NCBI GenBank assembly: GCA_947499595.1
Contig: CANMOY010000005.1
Span: 124,001 to 188,000, forward strand
Source: an uncultured Mesonia sp.
GTDB taxonomy: Bacteria > Bacteroidota > Bacteroidia > Flavobacteriales > Flavobacteriaceae
Length of the DNA: 64,000 nucleotides
Reading direction: 5' to 3'
Positions 1 through 7,207 of the stretch are shown here, piece after piece. The notes beneath the pieces are model-generated. The model saw only the letters and a list, made by a program, of their open reading frames with translations, was not told where the DNA came from and did not search any database. Position 1 is the first letter of the stretch; every line of letters starts with the position of its first letter. Position numbers and translations under genes: made by a program.

Positions 1-30
1 CTGAATATAAAATTCTATAATTAATTTATT

Positions 31-205
31 TTATTTTCGATTATTCTGCAAGGCAAGTCTAATCACTCTTAAAATCACAGGGATTAAGACTAAAACAGCC
101 AAAAAAATACCTGTAACTGAATGAAAATTATTGCTCCAAATAGTTTTAAAGCTATAAAAGTAATATAGCTACGGAAAAAATAGAAATATCGCGGTCTTTA
201 TTCAT
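31..205 (-). pseudogene. Possible frameshifted two-TM small membrane protein
   Basis: An ATG at 205 opens a frame beginning MNKDRDISIFSVAILLL that stops at 152. Shifting by one base near position 153 gives a second frame running to a stop at 31-33, whose product contains SFKTIWSNN and a strongly hydrophobic stretch around GIFLAVLVLIPVILRV. Joined, they would make a protein of about 57 residues with two membrane segments and a basic tail. A one-base insertion, a sequencing error or chance are all possible; no family is recognised. Confidence 0.25.
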
Positions 206-210
206 TATTC

Positions 211-291
211 TTAATAGTCTTCCTTACTACAAGTAGCAAAAACCATACTTGCTAACAACCTAATAAAAGGTACTCTAAATAAATTTTTCAT
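211..291 (-). CDS. Tiny lipoprotein-leader ORF (26 aa)
   Basis: The frame starts MKNLFRVPF and has a hydrophobic core followed by a lipobox-like ATCSKEDY ending, then a stop. Cys21 followed by Ser-Lys-Glu-Asp resembles the post-cysteine region of Bacteroidota surface lipoproteins. It stops five residues after the cysteine, so it is either a truncated lipoprotein gene or a genuinely minute lipopeptide. It ends 5 nt before the frame at 205, so the two could share a transcript. No homologue is recognised. Confidence 0.3.
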   Translation of the reverse strand: MKNLFRVPFIRLLASMVFATCSKEDY

Positions 292-640
292 TTTATTTTT
301 TAAATTTAATTATACTTTTTTAGATGTATGGCCAAACACGATTGCAAGAAAAAAAATAATATCTAAAAATTTAAAATGTTAAAATTTTATCTCAATTACT
401 AAGTTTATATGATAAATGTATCGGTAAAAATTATATTCTTAGGATTAGTAGTACAAATAAACCAATTTATATATAATTTTACGCTTTTACAAATTAATCA
501 AGACAAGGTGTAATTAAAATAGGATAATTGGTTTAACCTTTCCTAGTAATGACTCAATAATACCAAGGGCATATAATGTATTCAAACATTTGCAAAGTAA
601 AATTTTAGACTGGTTAGTCCCATTTTTAGTCCGCCAATAA

Positions 641-799
641 TCACTTCTCTAATCTTTTATTAGTATTTTTCTTAGCTGGTGCTTTGGCCGATAGAGGTCC
701 TAGCACAGACTCATCCAAGTAAACACCATTTTGGTGCATATCGGCTAGAATAAATTCATCTTTTTCTTGATCTGATTTTTTTAAACTGTTCGGATTCAT
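641..799 (-). CDS. Hypothetical small protein (52 aa)
   Basis: ATG at 799, stop at 641-643, giving 52 residues beginning MNPNSLKKSDQEKDEF and ending in a lysine-rich tail (AKKNTNKRLEK). The composition is charged and soluble, with no signal peptide and no membrane segment. It lies 112 nt downstream of the T9SS gene on the same strand, so it could be cotranscribed with it. Its amino acid composition looks more protein-like than a random AT-rich frame, but I recognise no family. Confidence 0.35.
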   Translation of the reverse strand: MNPNSLKKSDQEKDEFILADMHQNGVYLDESVLGPLSAKAPAKKNTNKRLEK

Positions 800-910
800 A
801 ACTTTTTTTCTAAAACTTAGAATAAAAACGCCAAACAGAAAAAATACAAAGCTTTAATTCATAAGTAACTAACTATTGTTTATTGCCTAAGAAAAATTAG
901 ATAATCAGAA

Positions 911-3900
911 CTACCTTTTAAGCGTAAAGTGCGATTTAAACACTTTTATATTTCCCTGATATTTATACTCTACTTGAAACCAATAATCCGCAGACGGCAT
1001 TTGTTTTCCGTTAAAAGAACCGTCCCAACCTCGCTTTCGCGGATTGGTAGAAGTAATTAATTTACCAAAACGATCGTAAATGTAAATTTTAGCCTCTGGA
1101 TAATCGTACATATCGTTAATATTCCAATAATCATTTATTCCATCGGTATTTGGGGTGAAAAATTTAGGATAATTAATAACCTGAATCTCTTTTACTACCT
1201 CGCCACAATCGGCATATTTACCTTTAGCACGTACCAAATGAGGGCCAGAACCTACTCCGGTAAAATAAGGACTTTCTTGGTAAGGCTGATCATCGATTTG
1301 GTACATCATTTCACCCTCAGCTTTTATCAGCTCAACAAAAACCTCTGCTCCCCCAGAAAAGGGCTCAGACACATTAACTTTAATCTCTGGTCGGCTAGAG
1401 GCATAAACCTGAACCGAAGTTGCGTAATAGCCACAATCCTCTACATGGCTAATCTCTTTTAACTCTACCTCTATTTCAAAAGTACCTGCCTGAGTAACCT
1501 CAAAGTTAACTCCTTCATGCACCAGTTGATTTTCTAGGTACCAATAGACATTGTACTTATTTGGATCAAGTCCCGTTTCTAGAAAAGCTGTTGACAATAG
1601 TTCACCTGTTTCCGGGTCTAAACATATAGCAGCCGGTTCTAAATTCAGTTGTTTTATCGGGAATATTTCTATCTCGAATCGGCCTTCACTTATGCAACCA
1701 TCCATTAAATTAGAAGAGGCTTGTACATAAAAAATATACTTTCCTGGCTTTGTTAAACGCAATGCATTTGGACTTACAGGTTTACTGAAGTTAGGATCTA
1801 CAAAAAACCTAAAATCTTGATTTTCTTGAGCCAGATCTGGCAGATATAATTCTCCGCAGTGCGTATAGTGCTCAAAAGCGCTTAAATCTATTTTAGGTTC
1901 TACTTCTATCCTAAAAGAGGTTTGATCAAAACACGTAAATCGATCTCCTTTTTGAGCAAAAATATATACTGTTTTACTCTCTTTGATTTCGGTTCCAGGT
2001 TGAAGTTTCTGCCCCTTAGCATAAGGTTCGGTAAAATACTCCCCTACTGCTAATTGAGGCAACACAAAAGTCTCACAAGCAAGAACATCAGGTAACTGAG
2101 TTGCCTCTACGCCCTCTACATATACGGTAAAAGAATCTTCATTGTCGCAACCCACTAAACTGCTAGACTCTTTATACAAAAATAACTTCTGAGTAGAATG
2201 AATTAGGTCACCTGAAAAGTATTCATTTCCACTTCCATTAGGGCCACTAAAGTATTTTGCACCTGTTATCTCTGGTAATTCGTAAGTATCACAAGTATAA
2301 ACATCGGCAAAATTAGGCACTACGGGTAAGGGAATTAAAGTTACGGTAAAAGAGGTCTCGCTCATACAAGTAGTGGTAGCATTATTGATAAATATGGTTT
2401 GTGATTCTGCTATCACATCGCCTGGAGCTAGCATTTGCCCACCCCGTTTTTTCTCTGTAAAGTATTCACCATCTTGCAAAGGAGGCAAAACAAAAGGAGT
2501 ACTTGCACACTGCACCACATTGGGCAAAGTGTCTACCTTAGGTTTATCAAAAATGGTTACCTCAAAGCTCAGGTTTGTTGTACAATTTGGTGATGTAGTG
2601 GTTTCTGCAAAATAATATATGGTTTGAGAAAACTTAATTTTAGTTGTTGATGTGAGTAGGTTTCCTTGACCGTTAGGCAAGCTATAAAACCCACCTACTT
2701 CGACCTCGGGAAGTTGGAAAGCTCCACAGGAAACAACATCGTCAAATTGAGGGGTTATGAATACAGTGAATTCTGATTGGTTTGCGCATCTACCATCAAA
2801 GTTAAAGGCATAAAGCGTGGTGGTCTCGGTGATGGTCGTTCCTGGTAACAATTGGTCACCGGCACCGCCAGACTGTGTGTAATAATTACCATGAGTCAAG
2901 GCAGGTAAGGTGTAATTGTTACAGGTAATTACATCTGCTGGTTGATCTACTGGAGGCAAAGGAAAAACCTGAAAAGAAAAGGTATCTTCTTTACAGAATA
3001 CACCATTCACTTCGGCATAATAATAAATGCTAGCGTCATTATAATAGATGGTACCCGGCGGAATTATTTTTCCGCCACCAGATGGTCCACCAGGCAAAGT
3101 ATAAAAATTGCCCGCAGGTGGAGATGGAACCCGCATAAATTCGCAGTATTCATCTTTTATACCATACTCTTCAATGAGTTGAACCGTAAAACTGCTTTGG
3201 TTATAACAACCTGCATCTGTTGGACCGTTATAAATATAATAGGTTCCGCTTTCATCTATTACGTCGCCTGCAAAAAGCGGGGTTCCGCCACCTTGCGCTC
3301 GGGTAAAATAATTACCGTGTGTCAAGGGCGGCAAAGTGTAAGTACTACACTCAATAACATCGGGCAACTCATCTACCAAAGGCAGTCCATTTACTTGAAT
3401 TTGAAAACTGGTAAATACGTAACACTCAGGCATATATCTATCGGTTACTTTTACATAGATGTTCTGGTTATTTGAGCGTCGACTAGGAGAAACAGAAAAG
3501 GCTCGGTAATCTTGAATTTCATTTTGACCAGCTTCCAAATCAGCTTGACTGTAATAATAAGCAAACATATAGTTTTGGGTATGGCCTACTAAATCTTCGT
3601 TTACCTGAGTGAGATCTACCAGATGTGTTTTTGTAATGTCGCACAGTTGAATATCTTCTAACGGCCCTAAGTGAATTTTATCCGCTACTTCTAACTTAAA
3701 GTCGATGATTTGGGTACACCAATTATTATTATTTTTAGCTTTCAGTTTGATGTAAACACTTTGGTTGGGTGTACCCGCAAAAGCCGTAATATTTGCCGCA
3801 GGTATAGGTAAATCACTATTCAAATCTTGCAAACTGGCATAATAAAAAAGCTCATAATCTGATGGCGATACACCTAGAATCTGGTGATTATTGACGGTTA

Positions 3901-4975
3901 AATCCCAGAAATAATTAGCTCGATCGTCGTAACATATCTTTAAATTATTAGCTTCATTTATTTGCACTTGTGTCAATTGTATCTCGTCGGTTAAAAGACA
4001 ACCTGTATTATTTTCGGTAACCTCAACACTATAATCCCCAGGATTGGTCACCGTAAGGGTATTGGTATTGGTGTAGTTCACCACGCTACCATTCATTTTC
4101 CATGTATGGTTATAAAGCTGAGTATCTAATCCCGTAGTCAAGGTTTTAGATTGCCCCAAACAAATGGCTTCATCGTCTCCAAGATTTACATTGGTTTGAA
4201 AACTACCAGCCTCCAAAAAGATGGCCGAATCAAAATTAGCATCGTTAGAATCTGCTATTAAAAGTTCTATTTTATAGGTATCACCTGGGACAATTTGAGC
4301 CGAGGCTTTCATCACCTTGGTATACCCTCGCATATTTAAACCCGCATTGGGTTGATTTACCAAATATTCACCAAACAAATGTTTATTATCTGATGAACAA
4401 GAATTGTTATAAGCCTTGTCTTTTATATTCTTTACGGAGACAGGGGTAGTTGTTCCGGGTATTACCGCTAGATTTTGTGATTGCCCAGTATTAAGATTGG
4501 TCAATACAAACGCAAAAACATCACTAGAAACACATTGCCACTGCCCATACTCATTTGAAGCAAAGACAAAATTAAAACTGAAGTCATGAGACAAAGGAAC
4601 AAACTCAAACGATAAAAATGCCACGTCGGTAATTTGAGCGTGTTGCCCAGAAGCGGCATTTAAATTTTCTAAGTAGGCGTTAGTATTTTGATTTATTTGA
4701 GAACTCAGGTGGTTCCCTGAAAACGGACCTTCGCTATGCTTTGCGTTTCCACTTCGAATAATCACGCCTTCCTCAATAGGAAAATTACTGTTGTTTTGAG
4801 AAAAATAACCAACCGCTTGACTAGATGACATCTCGGCATTGAATAAACTAGAACAAGCATTATTCAATAACATTTCACTTAAGTCTTGTGCATTATATGT
4901 ATTCACATCTACCTGCACATTCTGACTAAATCCAATATTGAAGATCAAAAAAACAACCAACACAGCATATTTCAT
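911..4975 (-). CDS. Choice-of-anchor L, repeat-rich surface protein with T9SS type B sorting domain
   Basis: The 1354-residue product has a signal peptide (about 1-18, cleaved after GFSQ). Residues about 19-262 match the choice-of-anchor L domain (ending DSAIFLEAGSF), followed by Ig/PKD-like modules. About residues 538-1104 hold eight consecutive 60-80 residue repeats with a Cys-xx-Tyr-x-Leu-Pro ... Gly-x-Tyr-Phe-Thr ... Gly-x-Gly pattern and a second Cys near each repeat end. The C-terminus (from about 1270, FTPNTDGINDYW) is the T9SS type B CTD found in SprB-like proteins, so the product should be exported by T9SS and presented on the cell surface. Unusually for this phylum, an AGGAG sits just upstream of the ATG. 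Adhesion is the likely role, by inference. Confidence 0.9.
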   Translation of the reverse strand: MKYAVLVVFLIFNIGFSQNVQVDVNTYNAQDLSEMLLNNACSSLFNAEMSSSQAVGYFSQNNSNFPIEEGVIIRSGNAKHSEGPFSGNHLSSQINQNTNAYLENLNAASGQHAQITDVAFLSFEFVPLSHDFSFNFVFASNEYGQWQCVSSDVFAFVLTNLNTGQSQNLAVIPGTTTPVSVKNIKDKAYNNSCSSDNKHLFGEYLVNQPNAGLNMRGYTKVMKASAQIVPGDTYKIELLIADSNDANFDSAIFLEAGSFQTNVNLGDDEAICLGQSKTLTTGLDTQLYNHTWKMNGSVVNYTNTNTLTVTNPGDYSVEVTENNTGCLLTDEIQLTQVQINEANNLKICYDDRANYFWDLTVNNHQILGVSPSDYELFYYASLQDLNSDLPIPAANITAFAGTPNQSVYIKLKAKNNNNWCTQIIDFKLEVADKIHLGPLEDIQLCDITKTHLVDLTQVNEDLVGHTQNYMFAYYYSQADLEAGQNEIQDYRAFSVSPSRRSNNQNIYVKVTDRYMPECYVFTSFQIQVNGLPLVDELPDVIECSTYTLPPLTHGNYFTRAQGGGTPLFAGDVIDESGTYYIYNGPTDAGCYNQSSFTVQLIEEYGIKDEYCEFMRVPSPPAGNFYTLPGGPSGGGKIIPPGTIYYNDASIYYYAEVNGVFCKEDTFSFQVFPLPPVDQPADVITCNNYTLPALTHGNYYTQSGGAGDQLLPGTTITETTTLYAFNFDGRCANQSEFTVFITPQFDDVVSCGAFQLPEVEVGGFYSLPNGQGNLLTSTTKIKFSQTIYYFAETTTSPNCTTNLSFEVTIFDKPKVDTLPNVVQCASTPFVLPPLQDGEYFTEKKRGGQMLAPGDVIAESQTIFINNATTTCMSETSFTVTLIPLPVVPNFADVYTCDTYELPEITGAKYFSGPNGSGNEYFSGDLIHSTQKLFLYKESSSLVGCDNEDSFTVYVEGVEATQLPDVLACETFVLPQLAVGEYFTEPYAKGQKLQPGTEIKESKTVYIFAQKGDRFTCFDQTSFRIEVEPKIDLSAFEHYTHCGELYLPDLAQENQDFRFFVDPNFSKPVSPNALRLTKPGKYIFYVQASSNLMDGCISEGRFEIEIFPIKQLNLEPAAICLDPETGELLSTAFLETGLDPNKYNVYWYLENQLVHEGVNFEVTQAGTFEIEVELKEISHVEDCGYYATSVQVYASSRPEIKVNVSEPFSGGAEVFVELIKAEGEMMYQIDDQPYQESPYFTGVGSGPHLVRAKGKYADCGEVVKEIQVINYPKFFTPNTDGINDYWNINDMYDYPEAKIYIYDRFGKLITSTNPRKRGWDGSFNGKQMPSADYWFQVEYKYQGNIKVFKSHFTLKR

Positions 4976-5007
4976 AGCAACTCCTAATTTATTCTTAAAA
5001 TCGATGG

Positions 5008-5015
5008 CAAAAATA
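5008..5015 (-). promoter_or_regulatory. -7 promoter element for the T9SS surface protein
   Basis: TATTTTTG on the minus strand matches the Bacteroidota -7 consensus TAnnTTTG, 33 nt upstream of the ATG at 4975. It overlaps a perfect 12-bp palindrome, ATAATCGATTAT (5013-5024), that could be a repressor site. Confidence 0.55.
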
Positions 5016-5216
5016 ATCGATTATCTTAATTTTTACACGATTAAAGGTATTTTATTTCGGATAAATAACAAATTTTTTTTTAATAATTTTTTAACATATT
5101 GTATTTCAGCGGATTAAAATGACTTTATATAGGTAAATCACTCTAGATAAAGTACTTACAACATCGATTTAAGGTTGTTTTTCGTGGTTATAAAACTAAT
5201 ATCTGTAGTTAAAGCT

Positions 5217-5224
5217 TAATTTTG
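5217..5224 (+). promoter_or_regulatory. -7 promoter element for punA
   Basis: TAATTTTG matches TAnnTTTG exactly and ends 32 nt before the punA ATG. No Shine-Dalgarno sequence follows, as is usual in this phylum. Confidence 0.55.
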
Positions 5225-5256
5225 TACCTTTAATCTTAATTTAAAGGTTAAAAATT

Positions 5257-6066
5257 ATGCGTTTTATTAATGAGACTTCTGCCTATTTAAAAGAGAAAGG
5301 ATTTGAGGTACCAGAAATTGGTATCATATTAGGCAGCGGATTGAGCGATTTTGTGAATCATATCAATATTATTCAAGAGGTATCTTATAATCATATTCCG
5401 CATTTTCCTACCGCAACAGTTGAATTCCATAAAGGTAAACTTATATATGGTGAGTTAAGCGGAAAGAAAATTATGGTTATGCAAGGGCGATTTCATTTTT
5501 ATGAAGGCTATACTTTACGGGATGTGACTTACCCGGTACGTATAATGAAAAATCTAGGGGTGAAACACTTATTAGTATCTAATGCAGCTGGCGGTTTAAA
5601 TTTGAATTATAAGACCAGCGACTTAATGCTTCTTGAAGATCATATTAACTTATTAGGAGATTCGCCTTTAGCTTTTAAAGGTGTTGCAAAACATGGAGAG
5701 CGTTTTGTAGATATGAGTAACCCCTATGATACTGGTATGCGCAAAAAGCTAATGAAAATAGCTAAGGAAGAAAACATTAAGCTACATCAAGGGGTGTATG
5801 CCGCAGTAAAGGGTCCGCAATTAGAAACCAGGGCAGAGTATAGGTATTTGAAATTGATTGGCGCCGATGCAGTAGGAATGAGCACTGTACCAGAAATCAT
5901 TGTAGCCAATCATTTAAAACTACCTGTCATTGCTTTATCGGTTATTACCGATTTGTGTGATCCAGACCATTTAAAACCTGTGAATATTAAAAGTATAATG
6001 CAAGCCGCTAAGCAAGCTGAGCCGCAAATGATCACTTTATTCTGTAAACTCATCGCAAGTTTATAA
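5257..6066 (+). CDS. punA: Purine nucleoside phosphorylase (PNP-I, trimeric type)
   Basis: The enzyme cleaves purine (deoxy)nucleosides with phosphate to base plus (deoxy)ribose-1-phosphate in cytosolic purine salvage. The 269 residues match the PNP/MTAP family: phosphate-loop GSGL near the N-terminus, HFPTATVEFHKG, SNAAGGLN, the base-site Glu in ETRAEYR, and GMSTVPE. The position equal to Asn243 of human PNP is Asp here (SVITDLCDP), which in the related MTAP enzymes goes with 6-aminopurine recognition. It is transcribed alone and ends at a terminator shared with convergent greA. Family assignment is firm; substrate range is inference. Confidence 0.93.
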   Translation: MRFINETSAYLKEKGFEVPEIGIILGSGLSDFVNHINIIQEVSYNHIPHFPTATVEFHKGKLIYGELSGKKIMVMQGRFHFYEGYTLRDVTYPVRIMKNLGVKHLLVSNAAGGLNLNYKTSDLMLLEDHINLLGDSPLAFKGVAKHGERFVDMSNPYDTGMRKKLMKIAKEENIKLHQGVYAAVKGPQLETRAEYRYLKLIGADAVGMSTVPEIIVANHLKLPVIALSVITDLCDPDHLKPVNIKSIMQAAKQAEPQMITLFCKLIASL

Positions 6067-6068
6067 AA

Positions 6069-6098
6069 AAAGAGGCGAAGATATCTCTCCGCCTCTTT
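6069..6098. terminator. Bidirectional terminator between punA and greA
   Basis: Stem AAAGAGGCG / CGCCTCTTT (6069-6077 with 6090-6098), 12-nt loop, flanked by A-rich and T-rich sequence on both sides. It serves the convergent genes punA and greA. Confidence 0.8.
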
Positions 6099-6119
6099 CT
6101 AAATTTTAGATTTAATAGA

Positions 6120-6593
6120 TTACCTAGAAATTTCTAAGATTTCAAAAGTAATCTTTCCATTAGGCACTTGAATTTCAGCTTCTTCACCTGCTTTCTTACC
6201 CAACAACCCTTTACCAATAGGAGAATCTACCGAAATTTTACCGGCTTTCAAATCGGCTTCGCTTTGGGCTACTAATTTATATTGCATCTCCATATTGTTG
6301 GCTAGGTTTTTTAACTTCACCGTAGAGTGGATTAATATTTTTGAGGTGTCTAGTTGTGATTCATCAATTACTCTTGCATTTGAAACCACCTCTTCTAGTT
6401 TAGAAATTTTCATTTCTAATAAACCTTGGGCTTCTTTAGCTGCGTCATACTCTGCATTCTCACTTAAATCTCCTTTGTCTCTAGCTTCTGCTATAGCTTG
6501 CGAAGCTTTAGGACGCTCAACGTCTCTTAAATGATCAAGCTCTGCTTTAAGTTTTTTCAAACCATCAGCAGTGTAATAAGATACTTTACTCAT
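6120..6593 (-). CDS. greA: Transcription elongation factor GreA
   Basis: GreA inserts its coiled-coil finger into the RNA polymerase secondary channel and stimulates cleavage of backtracked RNA. The 157-residue length is standard. The N-terminal coiled coil (about 1-75) carries the acidic tip in GDLSENAEYDAAK, and the C-terminal FKBP-like domain contains DSPIGKGLLGKKAGE. It is monocistronic, convergent with punA, and has a 60-nt leader with a terminator-like hairpin that suggests attenuation. Confidence 0.97.
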   Translation of the reverse strand: MSKVSYYTADGLKKLKAELDHLRDVERPKASQAIAEARDKGDLSENAEYDAAKEAQGLLEMKISKLEEVVSNARVIDESQLDTSKILIHSTVKLKNLANNMEMQYKLVAQSEADLKAGKISVDSPIGKGLLGKKAGEEAEIQVPNGKITFEILEISR

Positions 6594-6620
6594 AACTTCA
6601 TCGTTATTAATTATACTATA

Positions 6621-6649
6621 AAAAAAAGAATCCTACTCGCATAGGATTC
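6621..6649 (-). terminator. Hairpin plus U-tract in the greA leader (putative attenuator)
   Basis: On the minus strand GAATCCTA / TAGGATTC (8 bp, 6-nt loop, 6628-6649) is followed directly by seven T residues (6621-6627). It lies between the greA -7 element and the greA start, with no other minus-strand gene upstream for it to serve. It would release an RNA of about 34 nt. Confidence 0.6.
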
Positions 6650-6657
6650 GTTAAGAC

Positions 6658-6665
6658 CAAAGATA
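6658..6665 (-). promoter_or_regulatory. -7 promoter element for greA
   Basis: TATCTTTG on the minus strand matches TAnnTTTG exactly. Transcription would begin around 6654, just before the leader hairpin. Confidence 0.6.
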
Positions 6666-6713
6666 ATAAAATTAAATCAGTAAAACAATTTATATTCGCA
6701 CACAAAAACTATT

Positions 6714-7151
6714 ATGATGAAATACCTCAATTTTTTGCTTTTAACTTGCCTTCTTTTTGCGAGTTGCGATTCTGATGATGGCCGTTTAGACAATCCTTAC
6801 TTGGCTGGGGCACCTGTAAATTTAGAAATAAATCTTAGACTACCACAATACACCCCTTTGTTAAATCCTGCTAATCCCGTTTTTATACCCAACCAAGGTA
6901 ATGTTGGTATTGTTGTAATGAACACTGGCACAAACACCTATGTAGCTTTTGACGCCTCAGACCCTAACCACCCTATTTCATCTGATTGCTATGCCATGCA
7001 GCTAGAAGGAACCCGATTAGTTTGTGATTGTGAGCAAAATACCTACGAATTGTTTACCGGGAATTTTATAAGTGGTGAGAATTTGAGGTTCCCTTTGTAT
7101 GCTTATCGTATTTCTAAAATAGACAACAACACCCTAGTGGTGACTAATTGA
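6714..7151 (+). CDS. Rieske-fold-like lipoprotein without cluster ligands
   Basis: The 145-residue product has a lipoprotein leader with lipobox FASC followed by acidic DSDDG, typical of surface or periplasm-facing Bacteroidota lipoproteins. The middle and C-terminal part follow the Rieske-like pattern (NVGIVVMNTGTNTYVAFDA, then SDCYAMQLEGTRLVCDC and YELFTGNF). The CxH...CxxH pair needed to bind a [2Fe-2S] cluster is absent; only isolated cysteines remain at the equivalent loops. A near-consensus -7 (TATATTCG) lies just upstream. Function is unknown. Confidence 0.7.
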   Translation: MMKYLNFLLLTCLLFASCDSDDGRLDNPYLAGAPVNLEINLRLPQYTPLLNPANPVFIPNQGNVGIVVMNTGTNTYVAFDASDPNHPISSDCYAMQLEGTRLVCDCEQNTYELFTGNFISGENLRFPLYAYRISKIDNNTLVVTN

Positions 7152-7162
7152 TTAAATTAATT

Positions 7163-7190
7163 CCCCCCCTTCCTTTACGGAAGGGAGGGG
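7163..7190. terminator. Terminator or GC-rich hairpin between the Rieske-like gene and the TonB receptor
   Basis: A run of Cs and CCTTCC pairs with GGAAGGGAGGGG around a 5-nt loop with one mismatch. It lies between convergent stop codons at 7151 and 7208 and most likely terminates both. Confidence 0.6.
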
Positions 7191-7207
7191 AACATAATTT
7201 TAGCTGT

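Larger units (their letters stand above)
1..910. other. Gene-poor AT-rich region with small ORFs or gene remnants
   Basis: No full-size gene is visible here. On the minus strand there is a 26-codon ORF with a lipoprotein-type leader (211-291), a short membrane-protein-like reading frame that looks frameshifted (31-205), and a 52-codon ORF (641-799). The stretch 300-640 holds only low-complexity AT-rich sequence with no convincing gene. The density of short broken frames suggests either decay of a former locus or a set of very small envelope peptides. Confidence 0.6.

Noticed and set aside
409-513. 34-codon plus-strand ORF beginning MINVSVKIIFLGLVV in the left gene-poor region
   Set aside because: It has a hydrophobic start but lies in low-complexity AT-rich sequence, with no promoter element or recognisable family, so chance is more likely.
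2942-3475. 177-codon plus-strand frame inside the T9SS protein gene
   Set aside because: It is antisense to a clear repeat-domain coding frame and its product has no family features.
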